64,000 bases of DNA from Demequina maris (GTDB lineage: Bacteria; Actinomycetota; Actinomycetes; Actinomycetales; Demequinaceae). The notes under the pieces are model-generated. The model saw only the letters and a list, made by a program, of their open reading frames with translations. It did no database searches and had not been told where the DNA came from. Position 1 is the stretch's first letter. Each line of letters opens with the position of its first letter. The position numbers and the translations under genes are program-made. Shown piece by piece: positions 8,802 to 17,440 of this stretch. The stretch spans positions 98,447-162,446 of the forward strand of contig NZ_BBLX01000005.1 of NCBI RefSeq assembly GCF_000971155.1, given 5' to 3'.

Positions 8802-9095
8802 GTGTCGGTCTCCATCAAGCCCCTGGAGGACAAGGTCGTCGTCAAGGCCGCCGCGGCCGAGACCACGACGGCGTCCGGCCTCGTGATCCCTGACACCGCC
8901 AAGGAGAAGCCCCAGGAGGGCGAGGTCGTGGCGGTCGGCCCGGGTCGCATCGACGACAACGGCAACCGCGTCCCGATCGACGTCACCGTCGGCGACAAGG
9001 TCATCTACAGCAAGTACGGCGGCACCGAGGTCAAGTACGCCGGTGAGGAGTACCTCATCCTCTCGGCGCGCGACCTGCTCGCCATCGTCGGCTAA
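8802..9095 (+). CDS. groES: Co-chaperonin GroES
   Basis: A 97-residue GroES, the heptameric lid of the GroEL chaperonin. Family features are [13 protein letters not shown] at the N-terminus, the mobile-loop region [25 protein letters not shown], and the C-terminal [14 protein letters not shown]. The start chosen is GTG at 8802 because it gives the canonical [10 protein letters not shown] beginning; an in-frame GTG at 8790 would add four residues. It is preceded by a CIRCE site and followed at once by a strong terminator. No groEL follows, so groES is monocistronic here and the GroEL partner must be elsewhere. Confidence 0.96.
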   Translation: MSVSIKPLEDKVVVKAAAAETTTASGLVIPDTAKEKPQEGEVVAVGPGRIDDNGNRVPIDVTVGDKVIYSKYGGTEVKYAGEEYLILSARDLLAIVG

Positions 9096-9110
9096 GCAGC
9101 CGCAGCAGCA

Positions 9111-9140
9111 CGGGCCCCGGGGCGTCAGCCCCGGGGCCCG
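9111..9140 (+). terminator. groES terminator hairpin
   Basis: CGGGCCCCGGGG (9111-9122), a six-base loop CGTCAG, and CCCCGGGGCCCG (9129-9140): a perfect 12-base-pair stem 15 bases after the groES stop. No long T-run follows, as is common in GC-rich actinobacteria. Confidence 0.85.
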
Positions 9141-9194
9141 TCCGCGTTCCCGGGCGGGTGCGGCGTACGGCTGCGCGTGCGCGATCGCCCAGGA

Positions 9195-9222
9195 GGCGCA
9201 TCGTCCCGCCGGACGATGCGCC
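9195..9222. terminator. Hairpin made of two inverted GGACGATGCG copies between groES and whiB
   Basis: GGCGCATCGTCC (9195-9206), loop CGCC, GGACGATGCGCC (9211-9222): a perfect 12-base-pair stem with a four-base loop. Both arms contain an exact copy of the dispersed 10-mer. It sits 13 bases beyond the whiB stop on the minus strand and so can serve as the whiB terminator. Confidence 0.75.
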
Positions 9223-9235
9223 GCAGGCCCGGCGC

Positions 9236-9526
9236 CTAGCTCGCCTTCTTGAGCCGGCCGGCGAGGATGGCGTGACGCTCGTCCTCGCTCAGTCCGCCCC
9301 ACACGCCGAACGGCTCGCGCGCCTGGAGCGAGCGCTCCCGGCAGGTGTCGAGCACGGGGCAGCCGGAGCAGAACTCCTTGGCCGCCTCCGCCCGGCGGCG
9401 ACGCGCAGCGCCGCGCTCGCCCTCCGGATGGAAGAACAGGTCCGGATCGGCGGCGCGGCACGCGCCTTCGTATTGCCACTCCCACTGATCCTGAGTCGGT
9501 GCGGGCAGTTTCGCCACGGCCTCCAT
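9236..9526 (-). CDS. WhiB-family Fe-S transcription factor
   Basis: A 96-residue Wbl protein, an actinobacterial [4Fe-4S] regulator that typically works with the primary sigma factor. Four cysteines are in the expected order: one in YEGACRAADPDLFF and three in FCSGCPVLDTC (CX2CX5C). The G(V/I)WGG turn (FGVWGGLSEDER) and a basic C-terminal tail (LAGRLKKAS) complete the family. ATG at 9526 is preferred over GTG at 9529 because the GGGGGG ribosome site (9531-9536) is better spaced. The subclass looks WhiB1/WhiB2-like, but I cannot fix it. The upstream gap to guaB (9527-9736) contains both promoters. Confidence 0.93.
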   Translation of the reverse strand: MEAVAKLPAPTQDQWEWQYEGACRAADPDLFFHPEGERGAARRRRAEAAKEFCSGCPVLDTCRERSLQAREPFGVWGGLSEDERHAILAGRLKKAS

Positions 9527-9724
9527 CACGCCCCCCTATGGGTTCGTCGCCGGCCTGCCCCCAGATGGCCCCATTGCCATCCAGACCGTCTATCGGTGCT
9601 GGTCATGTGCTCGCGGGGGGCTTGTGGCCCCCCGTTCGCTCGCTCCCTCACTGCCATTCATAACACTGTGAGACAGCCTTGGGAAGGCCCGATTTGCCTG
9701 GTTTCTCCCCTCGGTGCGAGAGCC

Positions 9725-11248
<1,524 letters not shown>

Positions 11249-11266
11249 CCGCGGCCCGGCCCGCGC

Positions 11267-12016
11267 GTGGAGCTCGCCTGGCAGACGCTCGCGATCCTCG
11301 CGGTCGTCGCCCTTGTCGCGGGCTTCCTCGACACCCTCGCGGGCGGGGGCGGGCTGCTGACGCTGCCCGCGCTGCTGCTCGCCGGCGTGCCGCCGCTGCA
11401 GGCGCTCGGCACGAACAAGCTGCAGGGCTCGTTCGGGACGGGCATGGCCACCTGGCAGGTCATCCGCCGACGCCGCGTGCGATGGGACGATGCGCGCTGG
11501 CCCATGCTGTGGGCCTTCCTGGGATCCGCGGCCGGCTCGATCGCGATCCAGTTCGCCGACCCCGAGCCCCTGCGGATCGTCATCCCGGTCGTGCTCGCGG
11601 TGATCGCGGCGTACTTCGCGTTCGTGCCCAAGGCGCACCAGCCGCCGGACCATGAGCGGATGAGCGCCGCCCCGTACGAGGCGACCGTGGTGCCCGCGAT
11701 CGGCGCGTACGACGGCGCCTTCGGCCCCGGCACGGGCTCGCTGTTCGCCCTGTCGGGGGTGACGCTGCGGGCGTACCCGCTGGTGCGGTCGACCGCCGTC
11801 GCCAAGACGCTGAACTTCGCCACCAACATCGCGTCGCTGCTGGTATTCGCCTTCGCCGGGCAGATGGCCTGGGCGGTCGGCGGCGCGATGATCGGCGGCC
11901 AGCTCGTGGGCGCCTACGTCGCGTCGCACGTGCTCTTCAAGGTGAACCCGGTGGTGCTGCGGGTGCTGATCGTGGTGGTGAGCGTCGCGATGCTGGTGCG
12001 CTACCTGATCGGGTAG
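11267..12016 (+). CDS. TauE/SafE (TSUP) family permease
   Basis: A 249-residue membrane protein of the TSUP family, which transports sulfite or other small organosulfur anions. The start is GTG, 18 bases after guaB. Glycine-rich signature segments GFLDTLAGGGGLLTLPALLLAGVPPLQALGTNKLQG near the N-terminus and the repeated counterpart GAYDGAFGPGTGSLFAL in the second half reflect the internal duplication typical of the family, with about eight helices. Substrate cannot be predicted. It probably shares the guaB transcript. Confidence 0.85.
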   Translation: MELAWQTLAILAVVALVAGFLDTLAGGGGLLTLPALLLAGVPPLQALGTNKLQGSFGTGMATWQVIRRRRVRWDDARWPMLWAFLGSAAGSIAIQFADPEPLRIVIPVVLAVIAAYFAFVPKAHQPPDHERMSAAPYEATVVPAIGAYDGAFGPGTGSLFALSGVTLRAYPLVRSTAVAKTLNFATNIASLLVFAFAGQMAWAVGGAMIGGQLVGAYVASHVLFKVNPVVLRVLIVVVSVAMLVRYLIG

Positions 12017-12053
12017 CCCCCGCATCGTCCCCGCGCCGCTCTTGGGGCCCCGC

Positions 12054-12138
12054 GACGCAACCGGCGTACACGGTGGTCCTCGCCCGAGCGGGCCAGGCAC
12101 GATGCGCGCGAGCGGGCTCCCGTACGCCGGTTGGGTGC
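12054..12138 (-). repeat. 85-bp intergenic element, copy 1 (inverted relative to copies 2 and 3)
   Basis: Outer inverted ends GACGCAACCGGCGTAC (12054-12069) and GTACGCCGGTT (12122-12132), with the conserved 16-base core CGCGCATCGTGCCTGG present as its complement at 12093-12108. Core offset from the nearer end (30 bases) and total length match the copies at 26979 and 61119 exactly. Spacer sequences differ between copies. Confidence 0.85.
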
Positions 12139-12164
12139 ACGGGGGAGGGCGCGCCGGGACGCGC

Positions 12165-12230
12165 CGCACCCCCGAGCGGGCCGCGGACGCACGGAGCAGG
12201 TCACGCGGGTCGAGGTCGCTCGGGGGTGCG
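12165..12230 (-). terminator. Long-looped hairpin downstream of glutamate dehydrogenase
   Basis: CGCACCCCCGAGCG (12165-12178) and CGCTCGGGGGTGCG (12217-12230) are perfect 14-base inverted arms with a 38-base internal region. On the minus strand the structure starts about 43 bases after the dehydrogenase stop, so it may end that transcript. The long loop is unusual for a simple terminator. Confidence 0.5.
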
Positions 12231-12272
12231 ACGCGGGTCCCGCCGGAGGAGCCGGCGGGGGTCCGGGTCAGG

Positions 12273-13550
12273 TCACGGGTAGAGCCCGCGCAGGCGGTGC
12301 GCCTCCGTGACGCGCTGGACGGCGAGGGCGGTGGCGGCCTCGCGGTAGGACAGGCCGTGCGCGCCGGCGTAGTCGACCACCGCGTGCCACGCCGTGGTCA
12401 TCTTGTCCTCGAGGCGGTCGTTCACGTCCCGCTCGGACCACTGGTACGCCTGGTTGGCCTGCACCCACTCGAAGTAGGAGACGACCACGCCGCCCGCGTT
12501 GGCGAGGATGTCGGGCACCACGACGACGCCCTTGTCCGCGAGGATCGCGTCGGCCTCGCGCGTGGTGGGGCCGTTGGCGCCCTCCACGATGATCTTGGCC
12601 TGCACGCGGTCCGCGTTCGCCCCGGTGAGCACGCCCTCGACCGCGGCGGGGACCGCCAGGTCGACGTCGAGCGTGAGGATCGAGGCGGGGTCGATGGACT
12701 CGGTGCCCTCGAAGCCCGCGACCGAGCCGGTCGCGTCGACGTGCTGCGCGAGCCGGCCGATGTCGAGGCCGCGCTCGTCGTAGATCGCGCCGTCGATGTC
12801 GGACACGGCGAGCACCTTGACGCCCGCGGCCGCGAGGAACCGGGCGGCGTCGCGGCCGACCTTGCCGAAGCCCTGCACCGACGCGGTGGTGCGCTCGGGG
12901 TCGAGGCCGTGGGAGGCCATCGCCATGAGCGCGACGTGGGCGACGCCGCGCGACGTGGCGGCGGCGCGGCCGAGCGACCCGCCCAGGCTCACGGGCTTGC
13001 CCGTGACGACGCCGGGGACCGTGTGGCCCATGGCGGCCGAGTAGGTGTCCATCATCCAGGCCATCGTCCGCTCGTCCGTGCCGATGTCGGGCGCGGGGAT
13101 GTCCTTGGTGGGGCCGATGATCGGAAGGATCTCGGAGGTGTAGCGCCGCGTCACGCGCTCGAGCTCGGCGAGCGAGTGCTCGCGCGGGTCGATCGCGATG
13201 CCGCCCTTCGCGCCGCCGTACGGCACGTCGACGAGCGCGCACTTCCAGGTCATCCACATGGCGAGCGCGCGGACCTCGTCGAGGTCGACGTTGGGGGCGA
13301 AGCGGAGACCGCCCTTGGCCGGGCCGCGCGAGAAGTTGTGCTGCACGCGGTAGCCGGAGTAGACCGCGATGGAGCCGTCGTCACGGCGGAGCGGGACGCT
13401 CACCATGAGCTCCCGACGCGGGGTGGCGAGCATCTGGCGGGTTCCGCCGTTGTAGCCCAGGTGTGCGAGCGCGGACTCGAGCTGTGCGAGCGCGTCCGTC
13501 AGAGGACCGGCGCCGGTGGGCGCGGCCGTCGTGGTGGTGGACCACGTCAT
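12273..13550 (-). CDS. Glu/Leu/Phe/Val family dehydrogenase, probable glutamate dehydrogenase
   Basis: A 425-residue amino acid dehydrogenase, most likely interconverting glutamate and 2-oxoglutarate. The N-terminal domain shows YSGYRVQHNFSRGPAKGGLRF and the catalytic-Lys segment PYGGAKGGIAIDP (around residue 115), then DIGTDERTMAWMMDTY. The Rossmann motif is VQGFGKVG (around residue 225). Length and motifs fit the ~420-residue hexameric GDH class rather than the 450-residue or giant types. The ATG is preceded by GGAGGT. Cofactor preference cannot be called with confidence. Confidence 0.9.
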   Translation of the reverse strand: MTWSTTTTAAPTGAGPLTDALAQLESALAHLGYNGGTRQMLATPRRELMVSVPLRRDDGSIAVYSGYRVQHNFSRGPAKGGLRFAPNVDLDEVRALAMWMTWKCALVDVPYGGAKGGIAIDPREHSLAELERVTRRYTSEILPIIGPTKDIPAPDIGTDERTMAWMMDTYSAAMGHTVPGVVTGKPVSLGGSLGRAAATSRGVAHVALMAMASHGLDPERTTASVQGFGKVGRDAARFLAAAGVKVLAVSDIDGAIYDERGLDIGRLAQHVDATGSVAGFEGTESIDPASILTLDVDLAVPAAVEGVLTGANADRVQAKIIVEGANGPTTREADAILADKGVVVVPDILANAGGVVVSYFEWVQANQAYQWSERDVNDRLEDKMTTAWHAVVDYAGAHGLSYREAATALAVQRVTEAHRLRGLYP

Positions 13551-13586
13551 TGTGACCTCCAGGGGTGTGTCCCTCGACAGTAACCC

Positions 13587-13693
13587 CGTCCGGAGGGTCC
13601 GCCGTACGCCGCATGGGCCAGCGGACGATGCGCGGTTGGCCGCCGTGTACAGCGACCTCCGGACGCTCGTTGCGCTACGCGCGGGACGATGCG
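13587..13693. repeat. Intergenic dyad with two tandem GGACGATGCG copies
   Basis: CGTCCGGAGG (13587-13596) and CCTCCGGACG (13656-13665) form perfect 10-base inverted arms. Same-direction 10-mer copies lie at 13623 and 13684. CCGTACGCCG and CGTGTAC fragments inside recall the 85-bp element, so this may be a decayed relative; that link is tentative. Confidence 0.4.
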
Positions 13694-13697
13694 CCGG

Positions 13698-14465
13698 CTA
13701 GAACAGCGTGCCGCCGTCGCCCTCGTCCTGGCCTCCCGCCGAGGCCGCGGCGAGCGCCGGTGCGGCGACGGGCCAGAGCGGGTCCGGGAGGTCGTCGGTG
13801 GTGCCCTTGGACTTCAGCCACGCCCCGAAGCGCACGGCCCAGTCGTGGTGCGCGGCGGCCTGCAGGTCGTGCAGCGACTCGAGCGGGGTGTCGCGCATCG
13901 CCGGATGCGCCGCCGCCAGCGCGTGGACGAGCTCGAGCGTGGCGAGAACGTCCGCGTCCGCGGCGTGGAGGTCGTCCGCGACGACGCTGACCGCGTAGAG
14001 GGTGCACAGGTCGATGAGCTTGCGCTTGCCCTTGCGGTACTGGTCGAGCTTGCGGTCCAGCACGAGCGGGTCCACCACGGGCCGCACCTCGCCGCGCGTG
14101 AGCCGCGACGCGAGCGAGCGCAGGCCGTGGCGTGCGAGCTCGTTCTCGAGCAGGGTGAGGTCGAACTGCGCGTTGAACGCGACCACCGGGAAGCCGGCGT
14201 TGAGCGCGCCGGCCAGCGCCGTCGCGATCTCCTCGAGCGCGTCCGGCGGCTGGACGCCCTCCGCGCGCGCCTTCTCGGTGGAGATGCCGTGGACCGCGCT
14301 CGCGGCCGCCGGGATGTCGACGCCCGGGTCGATCAGCCACGTGCGGGTCGTGACGTCGTCGCCGCGCCGCGTGATCACCGCCGCGGTCACGATGCGGTCG
14401 CTCTCGGTGGACACCCCGGTCGTCTCGGTGTCGAAGCCCACCATGGTCTCGTCGAGCCAGCTCAT
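13698..14465 (-). CDS. DEDDh-type 3'-5' exonuclease (DnaQ/PolC epsilon-like)
   Basis: A 255-residue exonuclease. Exo I is GFDTETTG (residues about 10-17), followed by the characteristic HGIS turn (VHGISTEKA), Exo II in FNAQFDLTLLENE and Exo III as HAADADVLATLEL, giving the D-E-D-H-D metal and catalytic set. A C-terminal extension of ~70 residues follows. The start chosen is ATG at 14465 (MSWLDETMVGFDTETTG); the longer frame has no ribosome site. It could be a proofreading or repair nuclease; the actual role is unknown. Confidence 0.85.
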   Translation of the reverse strand: MSWLDETMVGFDTETTGVSTESDRIVTAAVITRRGDDVTTRTWLIDPGVDIPAAASAVHGISTEKARAEGVQPPDALEEIATALAGALNAGFPVVAFNAQFDLTLLENELARHGLRSLASRLTRGEVRPVVDPLVLDRKLDQYRKGKRKLIDLCTLYAVSVVADDLHAADADVLATLELVHALAAAHPAMRDTPLESLHDLQAAAHHDWAVRFGAWLKSKGTTDDLPDPLWPVAAPALAAASAGGQDEGDGGTLF

Positions 14466-14562
14466 GGTCCTAGCCTGGCACGCCCCTCCGACCATCGGTG
14501 CGACGTCGTCCCCAGGCGCTGCGCGCATCGTCCCGTCCCGGCGGGGTGTCCTCGCCGAACGA

Positions 14563-14575
14563 TAGGGTGGAGCCC
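14563..14575 (+). promoter_or_regulatory. guaB3 -10 box for a leaderless mRNA
   Basis: TAGGGT at 14563-14568, then seven bases, then GTG at 14576. Part of the recurrent leaderless pattern in the window. An exact reverse copy of the 10-mer lies just upstream at 14524. Confidence 0.6.
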
Positions 14576-15700
14576 GTGAGCAACGAGATCGAGATCGGCC
14601 GCGGCAAGCGCGGTCGCCGTGCCTACTCCTTCGACGACATCGCGGTGGTGCCGTCGCGACGCACGCGCGACCCCAAGGTGGTGAGCCTCGGCTGGCAGAT
14701 CGACGCCTTCCAGTTCGAGATCCCCGTGATCGGCGCCCCCATGGACTCGGTGATGAGCCCCGCGACCGCGATCGCGCTGGGCAACGCCGGCGGCCTCGGC
14801 GTGCTCGACCTCGAGGGCCTGTGGACCCGCTACGAGGACCCGGCGTCGCTCCTCGAGGAGATCGCCGCGCTCGACCCGGCCGCGGCGACGGCGCGGATGC
14901 AGGAGATCTACCGCGAGCCCATCAAGGACGCGCTCATCACCGCGCGCCTCCAGGAGGTCCGCGCGGCGGGCGTGGTGGTCGCGGGCGCGCTCAGCCCCCA
15001 GCGCACGCAGGAGCACTACGAGACGGTGCTCAAGGCCGGCGTGGACCTGTTCGTCATCCGCGGCACCACGGTGTCCGCCGAGCACGTCTCGGACGGCGCG
15101 GAGCCGCTCAACCTCAAGAAGTTCATCTACGACCTCGACGTGCCGGTCATCGTCGGCGGCGCGTCGACCTACCAGGCGGCGCTGCACCTCATGCGCACCG
15201 GCGCCGCGGGCGTGCTCGTCGGCTTCGGCGGCGGCGCGGCCCAGACCACGCGCACCACGCTGGGCATCCACGCGCCCATGGCGACCGCCGTCTCCGACGT
15301 CGCGGCCGCGCGCCGCGACTACCTCGACGAGTCGGGCGGCCGCTACGTCCACGTCATCGCGGACGGCGGCCTGGGCCGCTCCGGCGACATCGTCAAGGCG
15401 ATCGCGTGCGGCGCGGACGCCATCATGCTCGGCGCCGCCCTCGCGCGCGCCGAGGAGGCGCCCGGCGCCGGCTACCACTGGGGCCCCGAGGCGCACCACC
15501 CCGAGCTGCCGCGCGGCGAGCGGGTGCACGTGGGCACCACCGGCTCGCTCGACGAGATCCTCTTCGGCCCCGGCACGCACGCCGACGGCACCTCGAACCT
15601 CATGGGGGCGCTCCGCCGCTCGATGGCGACGACCGGCTACTCGGACCTCAAGGAGTTCCAGCGCGTCGACATCGTGGTGAGCCCCTACCAGGCGGGATAG
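14576..15700 (+). CDS. guaB3: GuaB3-family IMP dehydrogenase-related protein
   Basis: A 374-residue protein of the actinobacterial GuaB3 group, related to IMP dehydrogenase and GMP reductase but without the CBS pair. The N-terminal EIEIGRGKRGRRAYSFDDIAVVPS block, GAPMDSVMSP and the family's final segment SDLKEFQRVDIVV are typical. The Cys-loop GPGSICTTR of true IMP dehydrogenase is not present. GuaB3 proteins have been assigned GMP-reductase-like or uncertain activity, so function is inferred only. GTG start seven bases after a TAGGGT box. Ends in a strong terminator. Confidence 0.88.
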   Translation: MSNEIEIGRGKRGRRAYSFDDIAVVPSRRTRDPKVVSLGWQIDAFQFEIPVIGAPMDSVMSPATAIALGNAGGLGVLDLEGLWTRYEDPASLLEEIAALDPAAATARMQEIYREPIKDALITARLQEVRAAGVVVAGALSPQRTQEHYETVLKAGVDLFVIRGTTVSAEHVSDGAEPLNLKKFIYDLDVPVIVGGASTYQAALHLMRTGAAGVLVGFGGGAAQTTRTTLGIHAPMATAVSDVAAARRDYLDESGGRYVHVIADGGLGRSGDIVKAIACGADAIMLGAALARAEEAPGAGYHWGPEAHHPELPRGERVHVGTTGSLDEILFGPGTHADGTSNLMGALRRSMATTGYSDLKEFQRVDIVVSPYQAG

Positions 15701-15718
15701 CCCCACCCCTGCGACCTC

Positions 15719-15752
15719 CGGACGCCCGGGCGAGCGATCGCCCGGGCGTCCG
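15719..15752 (+). terminator. guaB3 terminator hairpin
   Basis: GGACGCCCGGGCGA (15720-15733), loop GCGA, TCGCCCGGGCGTCC (15738-15751), extended by one C-G pair to 15 base pairs. It starts 19 bases after the stop codon. Confidence 0.88.
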
Positions 15753-15786
15753 CGCGCCCGGGGCGGAATATCGCGGCCCCGATCCG

Positions 15787-15812
15787 TGTCATGATCTATA
15801 TGACACGTGTCA
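15787..15812 (+). promoter_or_regulatory. Two overlapping palindromes upstream of the alcohol dehydrogenase
   Basis: TGTCAT, seven bases, ATGACA (15787-15805) overlaps the perfect 12-base palindrome TGACACGTGTCA (15801-15812). The stretch is much more AT-rich than its surroundings. This looks like a TetR/MarR-style operator for the gene 58 bases downstream; the regulator is not adjacent. Confidence 0.6.
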
Positions 15813-15870
15813 AGCAATGGCGCCGCGGCCGTGCCGACTCATCCCCTGGGCGCCGCGAAGGAGTCCCCCG

Positions 15871-16965
15871 ATGAAGGCACTGCGGTTCACCGACTGGAAG
15901 ACCAAGCCGTCGCTGCAGGAGATCGAGCGTCCCACCCCCGGACCGGGCGAGGTGCTGCTCAAGGTCGCCGGCGCCGGCGCCTGCCACTCCGACGTCGCCG
16001 TCTACGAGCAGTTCGACGAGAGCACCGTCGGCCCCCAGCTCGCGCCCACCTACACCCTCGGCCACGAGACGGCCGGCTGGATCGACGAGGTCGGCGAGGG
16101 CGTGCTGGGGCTCACCCAGGGCGACGCGTACCTCGTCTACGGCCCGATGGGCTGCGGCCACTGCCCGGCCTGCTCGCGTGGCCAGGACACCTACTGCGAG
16201 AACGCGGCCAAGACGCCGTTCCTCGCCTCGGGACTGGGTCGCGACGGCGGCATGGCGGAGTACATGACCGTGCCCGCGCGCAACCTCGTCCCGCTCGGCG
16301 ATGCCGACCCGGTGGCCGCCGCGCCGCTCGCGGATGCGGGCCTGACGCCGTACCACGCGATCAAGCTCGCCCTCCCGAAGCTGGCGGGCGGCGGCAAGAC
16401 CGCGCTCGTGATCGGCCTCGGCGGGCTCGGCCAGCTCGCGGTCCAGATCCTCAAGGCGACCACCGCGGCCACGGTGATCGCGACGGACATGAAGGCGGAC
16501 GCGATGGCCGTCGCCGAGTCCCGCGGCGCGGTCACGGTCGCGGGCGGCGAGGACCAGGCGGCGCGGATCCGCGAGCTCACCGGCGGCAAGGGCGTGGACG
16601 CGGTCTTCGACTTCGTCGGCCTCACCCCGACCATCCAGCTCGCGCAGAAGGTGGTGGCCAAGCAGGGCCGCATCACGGTGGTCGGCATCGCCGGCGGCCC
16701 GGTCCAGTGGGACTTCTACTCGAACCCCTACGAGGCCGAGCTCACCAACACCTACTGGGGCACCATCGAGGAGCTCCACGAGCTCGCCGCGCTGTACCGC
16801 GACGGCCACCTCGAGGTCGACGTCACCACGTTCGCCATCGACGATGCGCTCGCGGCCTACGAGCAGCTCGAGCAGGGCACGCTGCTCGGCCGTGCCGTCG
16901 TGGTGCCGCACCCCGACGCGGCCGGCATCGAGATCGCTCCCTCCGAGGAGCTCGCCTCCGTCTAG
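15871..16965 (+). CDS. Zinc-dependent NAD(P) alcohol dehydrogenase
   Basis: A 364-residue medium-chain dehydrogenase. Catalytic zinc ligands are in ACHSDV and GHETAGW, and the structural zinc site has the four-Cys pattern CGHCPACSRGQDTYC (residues about 93-107). The Rossmann motif is GLGGLG (around residue 190). It resembles the AdhP / aryl-alcohol group; the substrate is unknown. GAAGGAG at 15857-15863 is the ribosome site for the ATG. The palindromes upstream point to inducible control, and the gene stands alone between a terminator and a convergent gene. Confidence 0.9.
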   Translation: MKALRFTDWKTKPSLQEIERPTPGPGEVLLKVAGAGACHSDVAVYEQFDESTVGPQLAPTYTLGHETAGWIDEVGEGVLGLTQGDAYLVYGPMGCGHCPACSRGQDTYCENAAKTPFLASGLGRDGGMAEYMTVPARNLVPLGDADPVAAAPLADAGLTPYHAIKLALPKLAGGGKTALVIGLGGLGQLAVQILKATTAATVIATDMKADAMAVAESRGAVTVAGGEDQAARIRELTGGKGVDAVFDFVGLTPTIQLAQKVVAKQGRITVVGIAGGPVQWDFYSNPYEAELTNTYWGTIEELHELAALYRDGHLEVDVTTFAIDDALAAYEQLEQGTLLGRAVVVPHPDAAGIEIAPSEELASV

Positions 16966-16984
16966 TCGCCGAGGCTTCGCGTGC

Positions 16985-17440
16985 TCAGCGGGGCGGCAGG
17001 ACCGTGAGGGCCTCCACCGTCGCGCCGCGGTCGCGGAGGGCGGCGACGGCCGCGTCGACCGCGGGCAGCGGACCCGCGAGCATCGTCACGGCGGCGGCAC
17101 CGTCGCCGTGACGATGCACGCTCACCCGTGCGTCGGCGTCGAGGTCGGCGGGCACGTCGGTGAGCACGGCGACGGCCTGGACCCGCGCATCGTCCGCCCG
17201 GATGAGCGTCACCGCGCGCACCACCGCCAGGCGCTCGAGCGTGCGGATCAGCACGTGCGCGAGGCGCTCGGAGGCCGCGAACTCGACCGACATGGTGCCG
17301 AGCCCGGCGTGGACGTCGAGGGTCGAGATCGAGCCGAAGCTCACGCCCCGCTCGGAGAACACGCCCGTGAGGGCCGCCGAGGCGCCGCTGCGGTCCTCCA
17401 CCTGGACGAACGCGAACCAGCGCTGGGTGATCGCGCTCAT
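16985..17440 (-). CDS. ACT-domain regulatory protein
   Basis: A 151-residue protein with an N-terminal ACT fold (WFAFVQVEDRSGASAALTGVFSERGVSFGSIS) and a second half that looks like a degenerate second ACT-like unit, similar in outline to acetolactate synthase small subunits. It overlaps the upstream dehydrogenase gene by four bases (ATGA), so the two are coupled. ACT domains usually bind amino acids. No ilvB-like catalytic subunit is near, so a role in branched-chain synthesis is not supported; the partner is more likely the dehydrogenase. Confidence 0.7.
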   Translation of the reverse strand: MSAITQRWFAFVQVEDRSGASAALTGVFSERGVSFGSISTLDVHAGLGTMSVEFAASERLAHVLIRTLERLAVVRAVTLIRADDARVQAVAVLTDVPADLDADARVSVHRHGDGAAAVTMLAGPLPAVDAAVAALRDRGATVEALTVLPPR

